64,000 bases of DNA from Branchinecta lynchi (lineage: Eukaryota; Arthropoda; Branchiopoda; Anostraca; Branchinectidae). The position numbers and the translations under genes are program-made. A model generated the notes under the pieces. It worked only from the letters and a program-made list of their open reading frames with translations, had not been told where the DNA came from and made no database searches. How positions within the stretch are numbered: the stretch's first letter is position 1; the number at the start of each line of letters is the position of its first letter. This document shows, one piece after another, positions 1-11,807 of the stretch. The stretch covers positions 1,922,001 to 1,986,000 of the forward strand of contig JAKZAP010000018.1 of NCBI GenBank assembly GCA_023053575.1, given 5' to 3'.

Positions 1-948
1 TGGAGCGATCGGGATGAAACATGGTGGGAAGAACAAGCACAAGCTCTAGATAAGTAACTGACAGAACTGGACCGGATTCGGACACTGTGGGAAGGGGGGG
101 GGGAGTTGGAGGGGGGTACCGGAATTCCGACGATCTTTAGTTGATGTACTTCCTGGTGGGCTAGGACGATAAAACTTGGCAGGCATATCAGAGACCCGGT
201 CAGATTAACTTGGAAACAGTCATTCGCCCGATCCCACCGTCGTGGGGAGAGGGGGAGACGGCGGAATCCGGAAATTAGTGGCATGCATAACTTTCGAACG
301 GGTTATCGGATCAAATTTTATATCTTGAAAGAACTCATGTCTCAGATGTCCCATTTCAAGTGCGGACAGGATCCGATGAAATGTAGGGTGGGGTGGGGGG
401 GGGAGAACCGGAAATCTTGTGATACACATAGAGTGGAGCGATCAGGATGAAACTTGGTGGGATCCTAGGTGCATCAGTGACAGAATCGGACCGGATTCGG
501 GTACCGAAGGGGGGGGGGGTATAGAGGGTTGTCCAAAATTCCAGTGATCGTTAGTTAAGGTACACCCAGATGTGCTAGGACGATAAAACTTTGCTGGAGC
601 ATTAGAAACTTGACATCATTGGGTTAGACATCGTGTCTTCTCCGATCCGACCATTCCTTAAAGAACTCGGATCATCTTAACCGCAAAATACAAAAAATAC
701 TTTTAAGCAATATTTACTTTTTCCAGATCGCCACGAGTATATGAATCTTTTTGCCTCAAGGGTTTTGCTTATAAATTTATTTTTGGCACCCTTAAGCCTT
801 GCCGGTTTTTGTTTTCCTTCTTGTTTCCTTTTGCTTTCTGTCTCCTATTTTTATATTTAAAGTGAAACCACAGGTTGAATTTTCAACCCCTTTCTTTTTT
901 TCTTGTTGGGGTATTTCTTACTACATATGCTTGCAAGTGCCATATCAG
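1..948 (+). repeat. Family B composite repeat, copy B1 (cut by window start)
   Basis: Diverged units of roughly 430 bp run from the window edge. Recurring landmarks are GATGAAACTTGG, GTGCTAGGACGATRAAAC, GACCGGATTCGG and long G runs near 95-105, 395-405 and 507-517. The right end carries CAAGTGCCATATCAGCT at 934-950, the same end seen in other copies. No coding capacity was recognised. The element class is unknown; a non-autonomous DNA transposon or Helitron-like element is possible. Confidence 0.6.
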
Positions 949-1067
949 CTTACAGCTCTTGTTCTATTTTGTTTGCGATACTTGCTTTCAAACTTTATAC
1001 AAAGTGGCCGTCCCGAGAGCTCCCTACCAGACGAGTAGTTGGTGCGGAGACCGTCGATGAATTAAAA

Positions 1068-2319
1068 CAAGACCAAAGGTTTCGATGGGATCCCAACAAT
1101 TCAATATCTGATCCAGACAACAGGGTCTTGTCTTAGCCAGATCCAGTCATCGCCAGACTCCTTGAACATTTTTACTATTATAATTCAGAAACAGATAAGG
1201 CCAAATAGCTAATCATCTGAGAAAACCAAGTTCAGATACGGATTCATCATCTGTGTTTACTAAGTCATATCTGTTTTGCCGAAAACTTCCTGCCACTTCT
1301 GCCTATTTCCCGGTTTCGGCCAAACTCCAGAACTACTTGTCTGGCGAAAAAAGAAAGCTCAAAAATGAACTCAGGGTATCTTCTTTCCCGAATAATGAAC
1401 ATCTAATCAACTTCAAATACAAATTTAACTTATAACAAATTTTCCGACTCCGGCTGGATTCCGGTCGAACTATATGTCCGGGTAAAATATGATTGTCACA
1501 CACGGATTCAGCATCCCTTCTTACCCCTAAATCTGTTATCTAATCAACAACAAATAAAACTTTAACTTCTAACAATTTTCCGGTTTTGGCCAGATTCCGG
1601 GCGAACCACATGTCCGGGTAGAAAATTATTTTCACATAAGTGTCAGCATGTCTTCTTGCCCTAAATCGGACATCTGATCAACTCCAAATAAAACTGTTAA
1701 TTTTAACAAACTTTCCGGTTTGGACCGGATTCTGGGCGAACTACTTGTCCGTCGAGAAAATGGTTTTCACCATCGTCTTCAGCATGTCTTCCTACCCCTA
1801 AATCGAACATCTAATCAACTTCAAATAAAACTTTAACTTATAAAAAAAAATCCGGTTTCAACCTGATTCCAAACTAACTACATGTCCAGGTAAAAAAAAA
1901 AGATTGTCATATACGGATTCAGCGTGTCTTCTTATCCCTAAATCTGTCATCTAATCAACTTCAAATAAAACAATTGCTTTTAACAAATTTTCCGGTTTGG
2001 CCTGATTCCGGCAGAACAAGTTGTCCTGGTAGAAAATACTGTTCCCATAAGGGTTCAGCATGTCTTCTTACCCCTTAATCGAACATCTAATCAACTTCAA
2101 ATAAAACTTTTACTTTGAACAAACTTTCCGGTTTTGGCCGAATTCCCGGCGGACTACTTGCCCGGCAAGAAAATGGTTTTAACCACCGTGTTCAGCATGT
2201 CTTCTTATTCCTAAATCAAACATCTAATCAACTTCAAATAAAACTTTTACTTTTAACAAACTGGTTTTGGCCGGATTCCGGACGAACTATTTGTCCGATG
2301 ACAAAATGGTTTTCACCAT
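1068..2319 (+). repeat. Family A composite repeat, copy A1, left part
   Basis: It starts with CAAGACCAAAGG followed by GGGATCCC, then holds about seven diverged tandem units of about 135 bp. Each unit has the order CCGGTTTTGGCCGGATTCC, GAACTACTTGTCCG, GAAAATGGTTTTCACC, TCAGCATGTCTTCTTACCCC, TCTAATCAACTTCAAATAAAA. The array is interrupted at 2319 by a minus-strand retrotransposon and resumes at 5340. The 5' end contains an inverted pair CAAGACC / GGTCTTG about 60 bp apart. Confidence 0.75.
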
Positions 2320-5300
2320 ATATATTCAATTCAATTCAATTCACTTTATTCGAAAAACATGCGACGGAAAGAGCCGATTATTAGTTTTTGTTGTCAACAT
2401 GTATGTCAATCGATGAGCCAAAACTAACATGCACAAAAATACAATATATACAATTGATAACTATTTTACAGACTAAAAAATCGACCCGGCATTGAACAAC
2501 TTAACAAACGAGGGCACAAAACTAAGCTCATAACGAGCATGTGAAGCAGTCACAGGTTGAAGTTTCGGTACAGGCTCTGCAATGGACCTGCTTGGCCTTA
2601 ACCGAGCCGGTTCATGTTGGGGCGGGAGGATATTTCGGTGAATGGGGCTCGACAGGATTTTATGTCCAAAAGATAGGGAGAGTTTTAAACGACGGGAGTG
2701 AAGGGTTTGAAGTTGAAACTGATTAAGGAGGGATATGTATGGTACTTTCGGGGCTTTTGAAATTACTAGGAGAACACGGTATTGCACCCTCTCAACCCGG
2801 TCAGACTGTTCCTTCGTCAGTCCAAAATGCCATACAGGGCAGCAGTACTCGAGTGTCGAACGAATAAAAGAAAAATAAATGCGTAGGAGGTGTGGGGCAG
2901 GGATTCCATGGCGAGCCAGCAACTTTAGAGATCTGATGGCCAAATTGGTTTTCTTTAACATGCCATCGACGTGCTTGTTCCACTTCAGATCTGAAGTTAT
3001 ATGGACACCAAGTAGTTTGATTTCGGTCACGTGACTAGCGCTGGGAATAATTGGGTTAAAAACTGGCGTGGATTTTAAAAAAAGAAATGGTTAAAATTAC
3101 AGATTTCTCGCAGTTGACAGTCATTCTGTCCACCTTTGCCTCTTGACATATATCATTCATTAGTGAACCTGCACTGCTTGGGAGGTTTTTCCGACAGCAT
3201 TCAATGAGTGACAAGTCATCGACATACTTCCAACGGTTGTCCAGTGTTGTTGCCAAATCATTTATTATGACAAGGAACAAAAGTGGTCCCAAAAGGGTAC
3301 CTTGAGGAACACCACAAAAGATGGGCAGTGGATCAGAGTAGGTGGACTTATATTTTGTCCGTTGACATCTGCCTGAAAGAAAACTAGCGATTAAACGAAC
3401 AAGGAATGAGTGTACACCTAGGCCAAGAAGTTTTTTTATAAGAATATTATGGCAAATTAAATCAAAAGCTTTTCTTAGATCTATTGCAATAAGATTAATC
3501 CAAGAATCTGGTTCATCAAGGTTTTGTAAGATTTTGTCAATTATACTTACTAGGTAATGAGATGTAGACGTGTTCGGCATATTTCCAAACTGCCTCGGAT
3601 CAATTTTCTCCAAAATACGGTCTTTCAGCCATGCTGCGACAAAACTCTCATACACTTTGCTAAAAATGGGTGTCATGGTGATCGGTCGGACGCCCGAAAA
3701 ATCATTAAGTGCATCTTTTTTTGGTATTGGTGTAATGAAACCATTTTTCCAGATTGATGGATACTCACCTGTTTTTGTGACCTGATTAAAAAGGAGTGTT
3801 AGTGGGCCACTGAGATAATCGGGAAATGCTTTAATAAGATCAACGGGAATATCTACAGGGGTAATGCTTGTTCTTTTAAGTCTTTTTAATTTAAAAAACA
3901 CCTGGGACTCTGATATTAGAGGGAAATCAATAAACTCAGGGGGCGGGGTGGGCACTTCTTCGCCCAGCAAAGGCGGGAGGGACTGCACAATGTTAGCCAA
4001 ATGTTTATTAAGGGAGTTGGCAGTAACGTCGTCTTCTTCGTCAAGACCAAAATCAACTCCTTTTTCCACCTTGCCTGTCATTCTTTTGATTCGGTTGTAC
4101 CACTGGCTTGGTTTGGACTCATACAGATGATTAACTTCACGTTCCAAGTATTTTTTTGCATGTTTTCGAGTGACTTTCCTGAGCTTGTTTTTCAATCTGT
4201 TGGCTTGTTTGGTATTACCCTGACGGAAAAGCCATCGTTTTTCCATTATCATTTTCTTAACTTCTTGCGAAATATATGGTCGATCTGATGAGAAACGTTT
4301 TGTTGACTTCTCGGGAAAACAAGCCTTGTAATTTTGAAGCAAAGTTTCTTGGAAAATAGTAGCTTTCTCATTACTACTTTTAGCATCTTTGAATTTTTCC
4401 CATTTCTCGCAACTCAACCATTGACCAAAAGTTAGTAGTCCCTCATCTGTGATCGGTCGACTGGTATTTACAGTTGTAGTGTAGTCAATCTTAATGGAAT
4501 TGGTGGGGTTAAGTTCAAGAGAAAAATGGTAACTTCCTCCAATCGGAGCACCGGCCGTAGGCATGTTGTAAAATTCATACATATTTGTGGAAATTCGGTC
4601 AAGAGAGGTACCGCCCTTAGTCGTGGGAAAATTGACGAGTTGCTTCAGGCCAATTCCAGTGTCAAGATAATTGAGCTTTAATTCATTAGCATCGCCCATC
4701 ATGAAAATTCCGCATGACGGGTATTTACCCAAAACAAAATCCGAACTGAGTTGCAACTTTTCGACAAATGCTTTGCGATTTTCACTCGTCTGACCTGGAC
4801 AGTAGTAATACACGCATAAAGCTATACCAGTGAATTTCCTCGGGAGACGTCATGGTTTTAAAATGACCCACATAATTTCATCGTAATCGGTTAAAAATGG
4901 GATATCAAGTCTAGTTGCTCTTAAAGTTTCATGGGCATAAATAAGGACTCCCCCACCTTTTTTTCCCAGTGGGTGGTCATCCGGTCGCATTTTTATAAAT
5001 TCGTCAAAACCACCTATTTTCAGGAGTTCCGGGTTTTGTCGATGGACTTCAGAAACCATTAAAACAGATGCCTTTGTAACCTGAGCTAGACTTTCTAACT
5101 CGGCCACTTTATCAAAATTTAAACTCTCGGCATTTGCGTAAATAAACCTAGGGAAAGAAAAGAGTTCAGAATTGTAATACTTTACCTTAGTGGTGTTTGA
5201 TGTTCTCGTAGGAGGTCTTTGTAATAATAAATTGTTTTCCTGGTGGGCGTTGCGGCCGTCAGCATTACCCACACCAATAAGGGGCTCAAATCTATTCAGT

Positions 5301-5339
5301 ACCGGAATTGCGGCTGAAACGAGAGAAATTGCGTCTGAA
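2320..5339 (-). mobile_element. 5'-truncated CR1/L2/Jockey-like non-LTR retrotransposon inserted in Family A copy A1
   Basis: The 3' end on the minus strand is a short tail of repeated ATTGA units (2322-2343 on the plus strand). The flanks give a short apparent target duplication ACCAT (2315-2319 and 5340-5344). The 5' end is truncated inside the protein-coding region: the first codons of the open frame at 5371-5340 come from the host repeat, not from the element. The interrupted repeat continues in register on both sides, which fixes both boundaries well. Confidence 0.8.
2473..5339 (-). pseudogene. Non-LTR retrotransposon ORF2 (endonuclease + reverse transcriptase), broken
   Basis: Read on the minus strand, the frame encodes an APE-type endonuclease (partial N-terminus, GDANE near 4690, then LDRI, with SYH where the family has SDH), a reverse transcriptase and a CR1/Jockey-like C-terminal region (KLLGVHI near 3020, then TLEYCCPVWH). 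The RT has AIDLRKAFD near 3480, GVPQGTLLGPLLF near 3300 and YVDD in place of the usual FADD near 3215. Two lesions are visible. One is an in-frame TGA at 4850-4852; the frame continues unchanged on its far side. The other is a frameshift at the T7-A4 homopolymer near 3075, after which the remaining 185 codons (3030-2473) are in another frame. With the SDH change and the 5' truncation this copy should be dead. Such an ORF2 would nick the target and copy RNA in place by target-primed reverse transcription. Confidence 0.85.
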
Positions 5340-5632
5340 ACCATCGTGTTCAGCATGTCTTCTTGCCCCATAATCGACTATCACATTAGCTGTTTCAAAA
5401 TATTTTGTTTGCCCCTTAATTTGAACCACCTCCCCTACCCCTAAATGTAGGGCTACAAAGCTCATTTACGAACTCGACTGGTCCGACGACCCAACAAATC
5501 CTCACACCAAGTTTCATCAAAATATCTCATTACCTTCGAGAGTTATCGTGCTTACAGACGGACGGACGGACAGACGGACCACTTTTGCGATGTCATAGGT
5601 ATCCCTCCACTTACGTTTTGGGATCCCAAAAA
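5340..5632 (+). repeat. Family A copy A1, right part with 3' terminus
   Basis: Continuation of copy A1 after the retrotransposon. It holds the last partial core unit, the module CCAAGTTTCATCAAAATATC, a GACGGACGGACGGAC run and the terminus TTACGTTTTGGGATCCCAAAA, whose last 16 bases are a perfect palindrome. Confidence 0.75.
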
Positions 5633-5945
5633 GCTCTAGACGACTGCATTCATCTAGGCGACATGTTTTCGGTCTAAAAATTTCGTAGAGAATTGGATTT
5701 TTGGGACCGAAATTGGTCCCTACACGAGTTTGTGTTTTTTTGTGAAGTAATTAAGGCGTCATAAAATTTAGCAGAACCATACCTTACCATAGCTTACCTT
5801 ATACTTAGAGTTGTACAGCGTGAAAGCATAAGTATTTTCTGTGCCAGCACCTGAAGTCAATTGCAAACCATAGGATCTTTCCACTCAGAATTTCTTTCGT
5901 TATTATTCCTATTTTTACCACTAAGATTTATGGCTAGCAGAAAGA
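5633..5945. other. Spacer between two Family A copies, no gene seen
   Basis: Unique-looking AT-rich sequence with no ORF, RNA gene or repeat that could be recognised. Confidence 0.4.
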
Positions 5946-7174
5946 CAAGACCAAAGGTTTCGATAGGATCCCAGAAATTCAGTATCTGATCCAGACAACT
6001 GGGTCTTGTCTTAGCCAGATCCAGTCATCGCCAGACTCAGATTAAGGCCAAATAGCTAATCATCTGAGAAAACCAAGTTCAGATATGGATTCAGCATGTG
6101 TGTTTACCCCTACAAGTCATATCTGTTTTGACGAAAACTTTTTGCCACTTCTGCCAATCCCGGTTCCGAACTCCAGAACTACTTGTCCGGCGAAAAAGAA
6201 AACTAAAAAATGAACTCAGGGTATCTTCTTTCCCGAATAATGAACATCTAATCAACTTCAAATACAAATTTAACTTATAACAAATTTTTCGACTCCAGCA
6301 GGATTCCGGTCGAACTATGTGTCCGGGTAAAATATGATTGTCACACACTGATTCAGCAGCTCATCTTTCCCCCTAAATCGGTTATCTAATCAACTAATAA
6401 AATTTTAACTTCTAACAATTTTCCGGTTTTGGACGAATTCCCGGCGAACTACATGTCCCGGATGGAAAATTGTTTTCACATAAGTGTTCAGAATGTCTTC
6501 TTGCCCTAAACCGAACATCTAATCAACTCCAAATAAAACTTTTAATTTTAACAATCTTTTCGGTTTGGGTCGGATTCCGGGCGAACTACTTGTCGTTCGA
6601 GAAAATGGTTTTCCCCATCGTCTTCAGTATGTCTTCTTACCCCTAAATCGAACATCTAATCAACTTCAAATAAAACTTTTACTTTTAACAGTTATTAAAT
6701 CTGGATGTTATTTGTTTTGTGTTGTATTAGTATTTACCTATTTTTTGCCACTTGAAGTGTGTTTATGTTTCTTGTATTATGCGACAAGCCTTATGGCTTA
6801 CTCCTTTACTGAATAAAATAAAATAAATAAAAACAAACTTTCCCGTTTTGGTGCTTTTACGGGCGAACTACTTGTCCGATGACAAAATGGTTTTCACCAG
6901 CGTGTTCATCATGTCTTCTTATCCCATAATCAACTATCACATTAAATATTTTGTTTGCCCCTTAATTTGAACCCCCTCCCCCACCCTTAAATGTAGGGCT
7001 ACAAAGCACATTTACGAACTTGACTGGTCCGACTACCCAACGAATCCTCACACCAAGTTTCATCAAAATATCTCATTCCCTTTGAGAGTTATCGTGCTTA
7101 CAGACGGACGGACAGACGGACAACTTTTGCGATGTCATAGGTATCCCTCCACTTATGTTTTGGGATCCCAAAAA
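5946..7174 (+). repeat. Family A composite repeat, copy A2 (complete)
   Basis: Runs from CAAGACCAAAGG at 5946 to TTTTGGGATCCCAAAA ending at 7174. It holds about five core units and the GACGGACGGAC module near 7105. A stretch at 6690-6835 (rich in TTTGTTTTG and ending with repeated AAAATAAAT) does not fit the core units and may be a small nested insertion with an A-rich tail. Confidence 0.75.
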
Positions 7175-8235
7175 GAACAATGACACGTTTTTCCTCAGCT
7201 AAACTGTGGCGCTACTGCTTGACATGGATAGACTTGATTTTATTCCTAATTCAAATTTGCAGGAAGAAGATGAATAAACTGGGAAATAAAGGAAGGAAAA
7301 AGATAATAAAGATTCAAGATCTCAAAACAAATGAAGAGTAACAACAGAAAAACGATCTTCCGTCATAACGAAACCAAGATTTCGTACATTTTTTTTTTTT
7401 TCTTCCCGTAGCATCTTTTGTAATTTAATTTATTTTTATATTATTTAAAAACTAAGAAATCAGATTTCGTACTTTTTGTGGCTACTCCTCCATCCCTCAT
7501 TGACGATAATTTGAATCTATTTTTACCCAATTTTGAGTATTCACGTCACCTAACTTTTAAAATTAAACCCATATTTTATTTACTATTCTTTCCCCTAATA
7601 TTTGGAAAATAATTCGTACATTTTAGAAAGCCATTGATTTAAATATGAAGGGGAATTAAGAAAATGTTGCTTTATCAGGAATGGTTCATTTCTGAGAGAA
7701 TCTTTTTTTTCCTTTTTTTGGGGTGGGGGCGATCACGAGTTAATTGACTATAGTCCTATAGGAATATCGTCGTTGAAATGCTGAAATGGGGAAAAATAGT
7801 TTCTAAAAAGACCATGATGGATTATTCCATGATTACATGTTGACAACGTATATTTTTTATTCATATTTCGATTACAAACACTGTTGAAAAAACCTTTCAG
7901 GAGGTCATTGCCAGGATAGCTCGGTGGAGAATCGAGAGATTGCTAGTCGGAATGAAAATTAAATTTGAAATACCTAATCATTCCAGGCAACCGGAGCATT
8001 CTTCAGTTGCCTGGAACTCCATCGTCCATTCTCCCTTCCGTCAGTCTCCCCTTTAGAGATGGCGCTGAGGGACCTTTTTGGCCATATAGAAGAAAGGTTC
8101 CTCATCGAAATACGAATTTACGCCTTTGTTTCCAAGTCCGTTTTATGTCTGTCCGAAGAACACAATATGTTTCCGCGCGCCATCTTGCGGTAATCGAGGG
8201 AAAACAGATCGCCGAGAAAACTACCTCTAAATAAG
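7175..8235. other. AT-rich stretch without a recognised gene
   Basis: Contains T runs near 7390 and 7710 and several short ORFs with no recognisable similarity. At about 7915-7960 a sequence GGATAGCTCGGTGGAG resembles a tRNA A-box, but no convincing B-box or cloverleaf follows, so no tRNA is called. Confidence 0.3.
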
Positions 8236-8486
8236 AGCTTGGTCACACTTGGCTCAATTCCTGGCCTTTTGGGTTGCAAAAGTAGAAAAAAGAACAAGAA
8301 CAAGATACAACTAATTTTTGTCGTTTTAAATTCAGGAGATTACAGCAAAACAGTGTGTATAGTTAATTATGTTACAGGAGCCCTAATATCCCCAAGCTGC
8401 CACAAAACCTACAAAATCTCACGGCTCCTAGGGATTTTGAATTGTTTGTCGAATAGGCGGCTTTTTGGGCCCAGTGTGACCAAGCT
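8236..8486. mobile_element. Short TIR element (MITE-like), 251 bp
   Basis: The left end AGCTTGGTCACACTTGGC is matched at the right end by GCCCAGTGTGACCAAGCT, an inverted repeat of about 18 bp with one or two differences. TAAG occurs just outside on both sides (8232-8235 and 8488-8491) and could be a target duplication. There is no coding capacity, which suggests a non-autonomous DNA transposon. Confidence 0.6.
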
Positions 8487-9700
8487 GTAAGTCGTTATGG
8501 GTTGATGATAGTGACAGGAGGAGTTGGCTCTACATTGCGGTCGTTACTACCCTCTCTAGAACGAAAATAGTAGCAGCGCGGACAGACGTCACCATTCTGT
8601 CGGCAATTCATGCTGAAAATATCGTTATTATTCCTTATGATGTTCCTGACCATCGTAGTAGTCGTTACGATCGTAGCTCTCGCGGAACGGAAATGTAAGA
8701 GTGAGGAGCTACTTTTCTCATGCCAGGCGGTAGAACGAAAATAATTACATCGTCGTAACGATAGTAACTGAGAATAACTCGGTAGGACCAAGGAACAAAT
8801 AAGCCAAGCAAACCTCCATTTCTGGTTTCAAGCACCGACTATGGATTCCCTGACAGAATTGAGCAGAGCTAGATCTACTTGCGGAGTTTTGAATTGACGC
8901 CTGTCTACTTCCCTCGTAGTCGCTGCGCATTGTAGAGGAAAAGCCCATGGCAGTAACACTTGACGTCACAATTGTCTACACCCAACAGTTTGTTTACTCT
9001 CCACTTTTCTTTTCCGGGGCTCTACTGCGATGAGCTGTTTGCAGTAGCGAATTGTGATGTTCCGTATAGCTCCTACCTCCACTCGTTTGCATCAGGAATA
9101 CTCTTGATCACTAACTCTCCTTGCCGATGCAAAAATCGCCGGGTACCTAGCGAAGAGCCAGAACTGGTATCACCTTGAGCATCAAAGCTGCTCCCGAACA
9201 TTGCCGTGATTGTTTGACACAGGATTTGAGTTGTTGAGTTTGAGTCGCCAGTGAGACGTTTTCTCGTTCTTCCTGAGGATCACTCGTGTGTTTTGAATTT
9301 AGTCATATAGAGTATCGTCTTTATATTATTCGACTCTGCATGGTTATGGGAGACGGAGGTTCTACTTCTTGAGGACGGAAACATAGACTTTTGATTCACA
9401 AAAAGTAATTTCTTCCCTGCCATCTGGAGCAAGTAACGAAATATTCAAGCAACGCAATGCGTCCAACAATGGAGCTTGCTAATTCATTGTTAATGACTTT
9501 ACGCTTCGGCTGTAAAATAAATTAAACGGTTCCAGAGGATGGACGCTTGCTCTGGTCGAGCGGAGCGGCCGCGATAGCACCTATAGGACAATCACTCCGT
9601 ATGCTATGGAAGAAATAGATGGGAAGTTTCGCAGTTCTGGTTTCTATGGTAACTCTGGTCGATTTGTCAGAAATAAGCAGGTTAATCCGAAACTTTCAAG
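8487..9700. other. No gene recognised; degenerate dispersed sequence
   Basis: 8500-8780 is rich in short inverted CGTTAC / GTAACG motifs. 8770-8900 has weak minus-strand similarity to 30885-30975 (both translate to a short G-I-x-S-R-C motif), suggesting an old dispersed element. 9180-9700 shows nothing recognisable. Confidence 0.3.
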
Positions 9701-10125
9701 CCGTTTCTCCAAAGCAAATGAGTCTGTTACACCGATCTCCGTCTGAGGTACTAAGCCTCGAGAGTGGTAATTAACCGGGTAGCGTGATCCAGACCGGATA
9801 CGATAACTGGGGGGGATGGAAGGGGCACCGGAAATCTTATGAAAGGCTTCGAGTCGAGGAATTGGGATGAACTTGGTGGGACAATAAGCTTAAATCCTAG
9901 ATTTTGCCTAGTGTTATTAGGGTAGACATAAAATTGTTTGATTGGTGATCGGACGTGCATGAAACTTGATAAGTGTCAAGACCAAGGGTCTCAGACGTTC
10001 AGTTTCAAGTCCGGAGTGGGTCTGATCATTGGGGGGGGGGGGGGCACCGAAAATGTGACCAATCGCTTTGAGTCGAGGGGTCGGAGTTGGAATTGGTTGG
10101 AAGAGCAACCGTAAGCCCTAGATAC
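9701..10125 (+). repeat. Family B copy B2, left part
   Basis: Diverged Family B unit with GACCGGATACG, GGGATGAACTTGGTGGG and CGGACGTGCATGAAACTTGATA, plus a G run near 10030-10043. It is interrupted at about 10126 by a retrotransposon fragment and resumes at about 10660. Confidence 0.55.
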
Positions 10126-10660
10126 AATATTCATTCATTGATTTGTTTCCCCCCTCAAAGAGTATATAATGAGGAGTAGTAAAATAAATTTAAAAAACAC
10201 TGTCACAAATAACTTTCAAAACAATAAATAACAATTGACGTACTTTAAACAACACAGTGTACTTACTTAACTATTAACTTTTATCGAAAAATGGAAACAG
10301 ATTCTTCAGAGTCATAATATTATTAGCTTTGGCTACAAAATTATCAAATTTCTGCTGAATTGCTAGGGCAGAATCTTTAACTGAAAGGGAATTAATTACA
10401 GGTGTATTTCTAGCAAATAAAGGGTATCCAAGCAAAAATTTACAGTATTTAAATAGCATACACGAACACTAGCAGTCATAACACGATTAAAATCATTCAT
10501 CACCACCGCTGGAAAAATAACTATCGGTAAAACAGTTGACTGGTATATACGGGCCAGAATATCACATTTAAGCTTACCCCTCAGATGGATTAACGCTCCA
10601 AACGTCTTACGGATTTTTAGTTCCATATTTCTAACTACAATTAACTGAAAATTACTTGAG
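10126..10660 (-). pseudogene. Non-LTR retrotransposon 3' end (RT C-terminal region) inside Family B copy
   Basis: On the minus strand, frames covering about 10640-10274 encode a hydrophobic region typical of the post-RT segment of non-LTR ORF2 (RGKLKCDILARIYQSTVLPI, then LLGYPLFARNTP in another frame). The switch of frame near 10450 shows at least one indel. The order resembles the C-terminal region of the element at 43.4 kb, which has YFRYLRFLLYLPRRTRN. The 3' end is followed by a short ATTC-type tail near 10130. The fragment is 5'-truncated and is assigned to a retroelement by layout and weak similarity only. Confidence 0.5.
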
Positions 10661-11045
10661 ACCAGGACCAGGTCTTCTCGATGTGGGAGGAGTCTAAGGG
10701 GGCTTCCCGGAATTCGGTAATAGTGATTTAAGGTAAATCCAGTTTTGCTGAGATGACGAAACTTGGCACTCATATTAGGGACATGACCTGATTGATTTCG
10801 AAATAGTCCCTTCCCCGACTCGATCATCGTGGAGGGAGACGTAATCAGGAATCTAGTGTCATTCTTAACTTTGGAATGGTTGATTATTTGCCGGGGCATT
10901 GTGGGTGGAGCTGGAGGAACCGGAGTCACCGGACCTTTCCCGGCATGCCGGTGATAACGACTTAAGGTACTTCCAGGTTATCTATGACGATGATACTTGG
11001 CAGTCATATCAGGGACTTTCAATTCCACTTAGAGAGTATAGGATA
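10661..11045 (+). repeat. Family B copy B2, right part
   Basis: Resumes with GGACCAGGTC, then GATGACGAAACTTGGCACTCATA and a second partial unit with GACGATGATACTTGGCAGTCATA near 10985. No end motif was identified. Confidence 0.5.
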
Positions 11046-11103
11046 CCTCATCCAGTAAAAAAAAACCAGAGAAAATTGTTTAAAATAATTTGATTTTTCT
11101 TAG

Positions 11104-11352
11104 GAGAATTTTTTCTCCGGAGCTGCCAGTCTCCCTGTCACAACGACTCACCAACAGCATCAGCACCAGCGCCATCCCTTACCGTCCATGTACGATGATC
11201 TCGATTTCTTCAAAAAACAAGCTAGATTGCAGCACAATGCACAAGCGGCACTTTCCAAGGTAAAGGAGATGTCGCGTCTTCAAGTCGAAATCGACCGACA
11301 GAGGAGGCGATTCTCTTCCGTAACGGAAATGCTGAAAGGAAGTTTGGAAAAG
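11104..11352 (+). CDS. Putative internal coding exon of an unidentified host gene
   Basis: The 249-bp segment is open in one frame for exactly 83 codons with no stop. It is preceded by a pyrimidine-rich acceptor (TTTGATTTTTCTTAG, AG at 11102-11103) and followed by a consensus donor, AAG then GTAAGC at 11353. The peptide begins with a Ser/Thr/Gln/His-rich stretch (THQQHQHQRHP, residues about 15-25). It then has a charged, probably alpha-helical part with YDDLDFFKKQARLQ (30-43) and KEMSRLQVEIDRQRRR (54-69), which could form a coiled coil. The exon is phase 0 at both ends if this frame is right. I do not recognise the family. No neighbouring exon was found, so the rest of the gene may lie outside the window or the exon may be a stranded duplicate. 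The 3' end and donor are tandemly duplicated just downstream. Confidence 0.5.
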
Positions 11353-11512
11353 GTAAGCTAAGAGGTCGAATGAACCAAGTGCTTATAGTACAACTGTGCG
11401 GTAGTCTCTTCCTTATTACGGAAATGCTGAAAGGAAGTTTGGAAAAGGTAAGCTAAGAGGTCGAATGAACCAAGTGCTTATAGTACAACTGTGCGGTAGT
11501 CTCTTCCTTATT
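11323..11512 (+). repeat. Perfect 95-bp tandem duplication across an exon/intron border
   Basis: 11323-11417 is repeated, essentially without change, at 11418-11512. The unit starts ACGGAAATGCTGAAAGG and includes the last 30 bases of the putative exon, its GTAAGC donor and about 60 bases of intron. The second copy therefore carries a second, potentially usable donor. Confidence 0.85.
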
Positions 11513-11807
11513 CCAATCCTCCAAGTCTGATTCTCCATATTCGAGCTTAGAGCCACCATACGACTTAGCGTCTCAATGATCATCACTGTCATCACGTTTA
11601 CCTGAGGTTGCGTTCCACCGAGCTGTGACCTTTTAAAGTTTAACTGTTTTAAAATTTAATTGAATACACTGAATTATTTGGACTCTGCAAAGGGATTTTT
11701 TTTTTTCCCACTATCTGCTCTAGTTCTGACGTTCAGAATATCAACGGCCGTCCCACAACATAAATTCTACTATATATAAGGTTTGAAGTCAAGCTGACCA
11801 TTCATTA
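11513..11807. other. Probable intron/intergenic sequence; left member of a direct repeat
   Basis: 11635-11780 resembles 12545-12720: both have AAGTTTAACTG, a pyrimidine run of about 12-15 nt and CTGACGTTCAGAATATC-like sequence followed by CCGTCC. The pair flanks the foldback element. No gene seen. Confidence 0.4.

Noticed and set aside
7915..7960. tRNA-like sequence GGATAGCTCGGTGGAG
   Set aside because: No matching B-box or acceptor stem.
8960..9178. 72-codon open frame
   Set aside because: No similarity and no codon pattern; nearby sequence looks like an old dispersed repeat.
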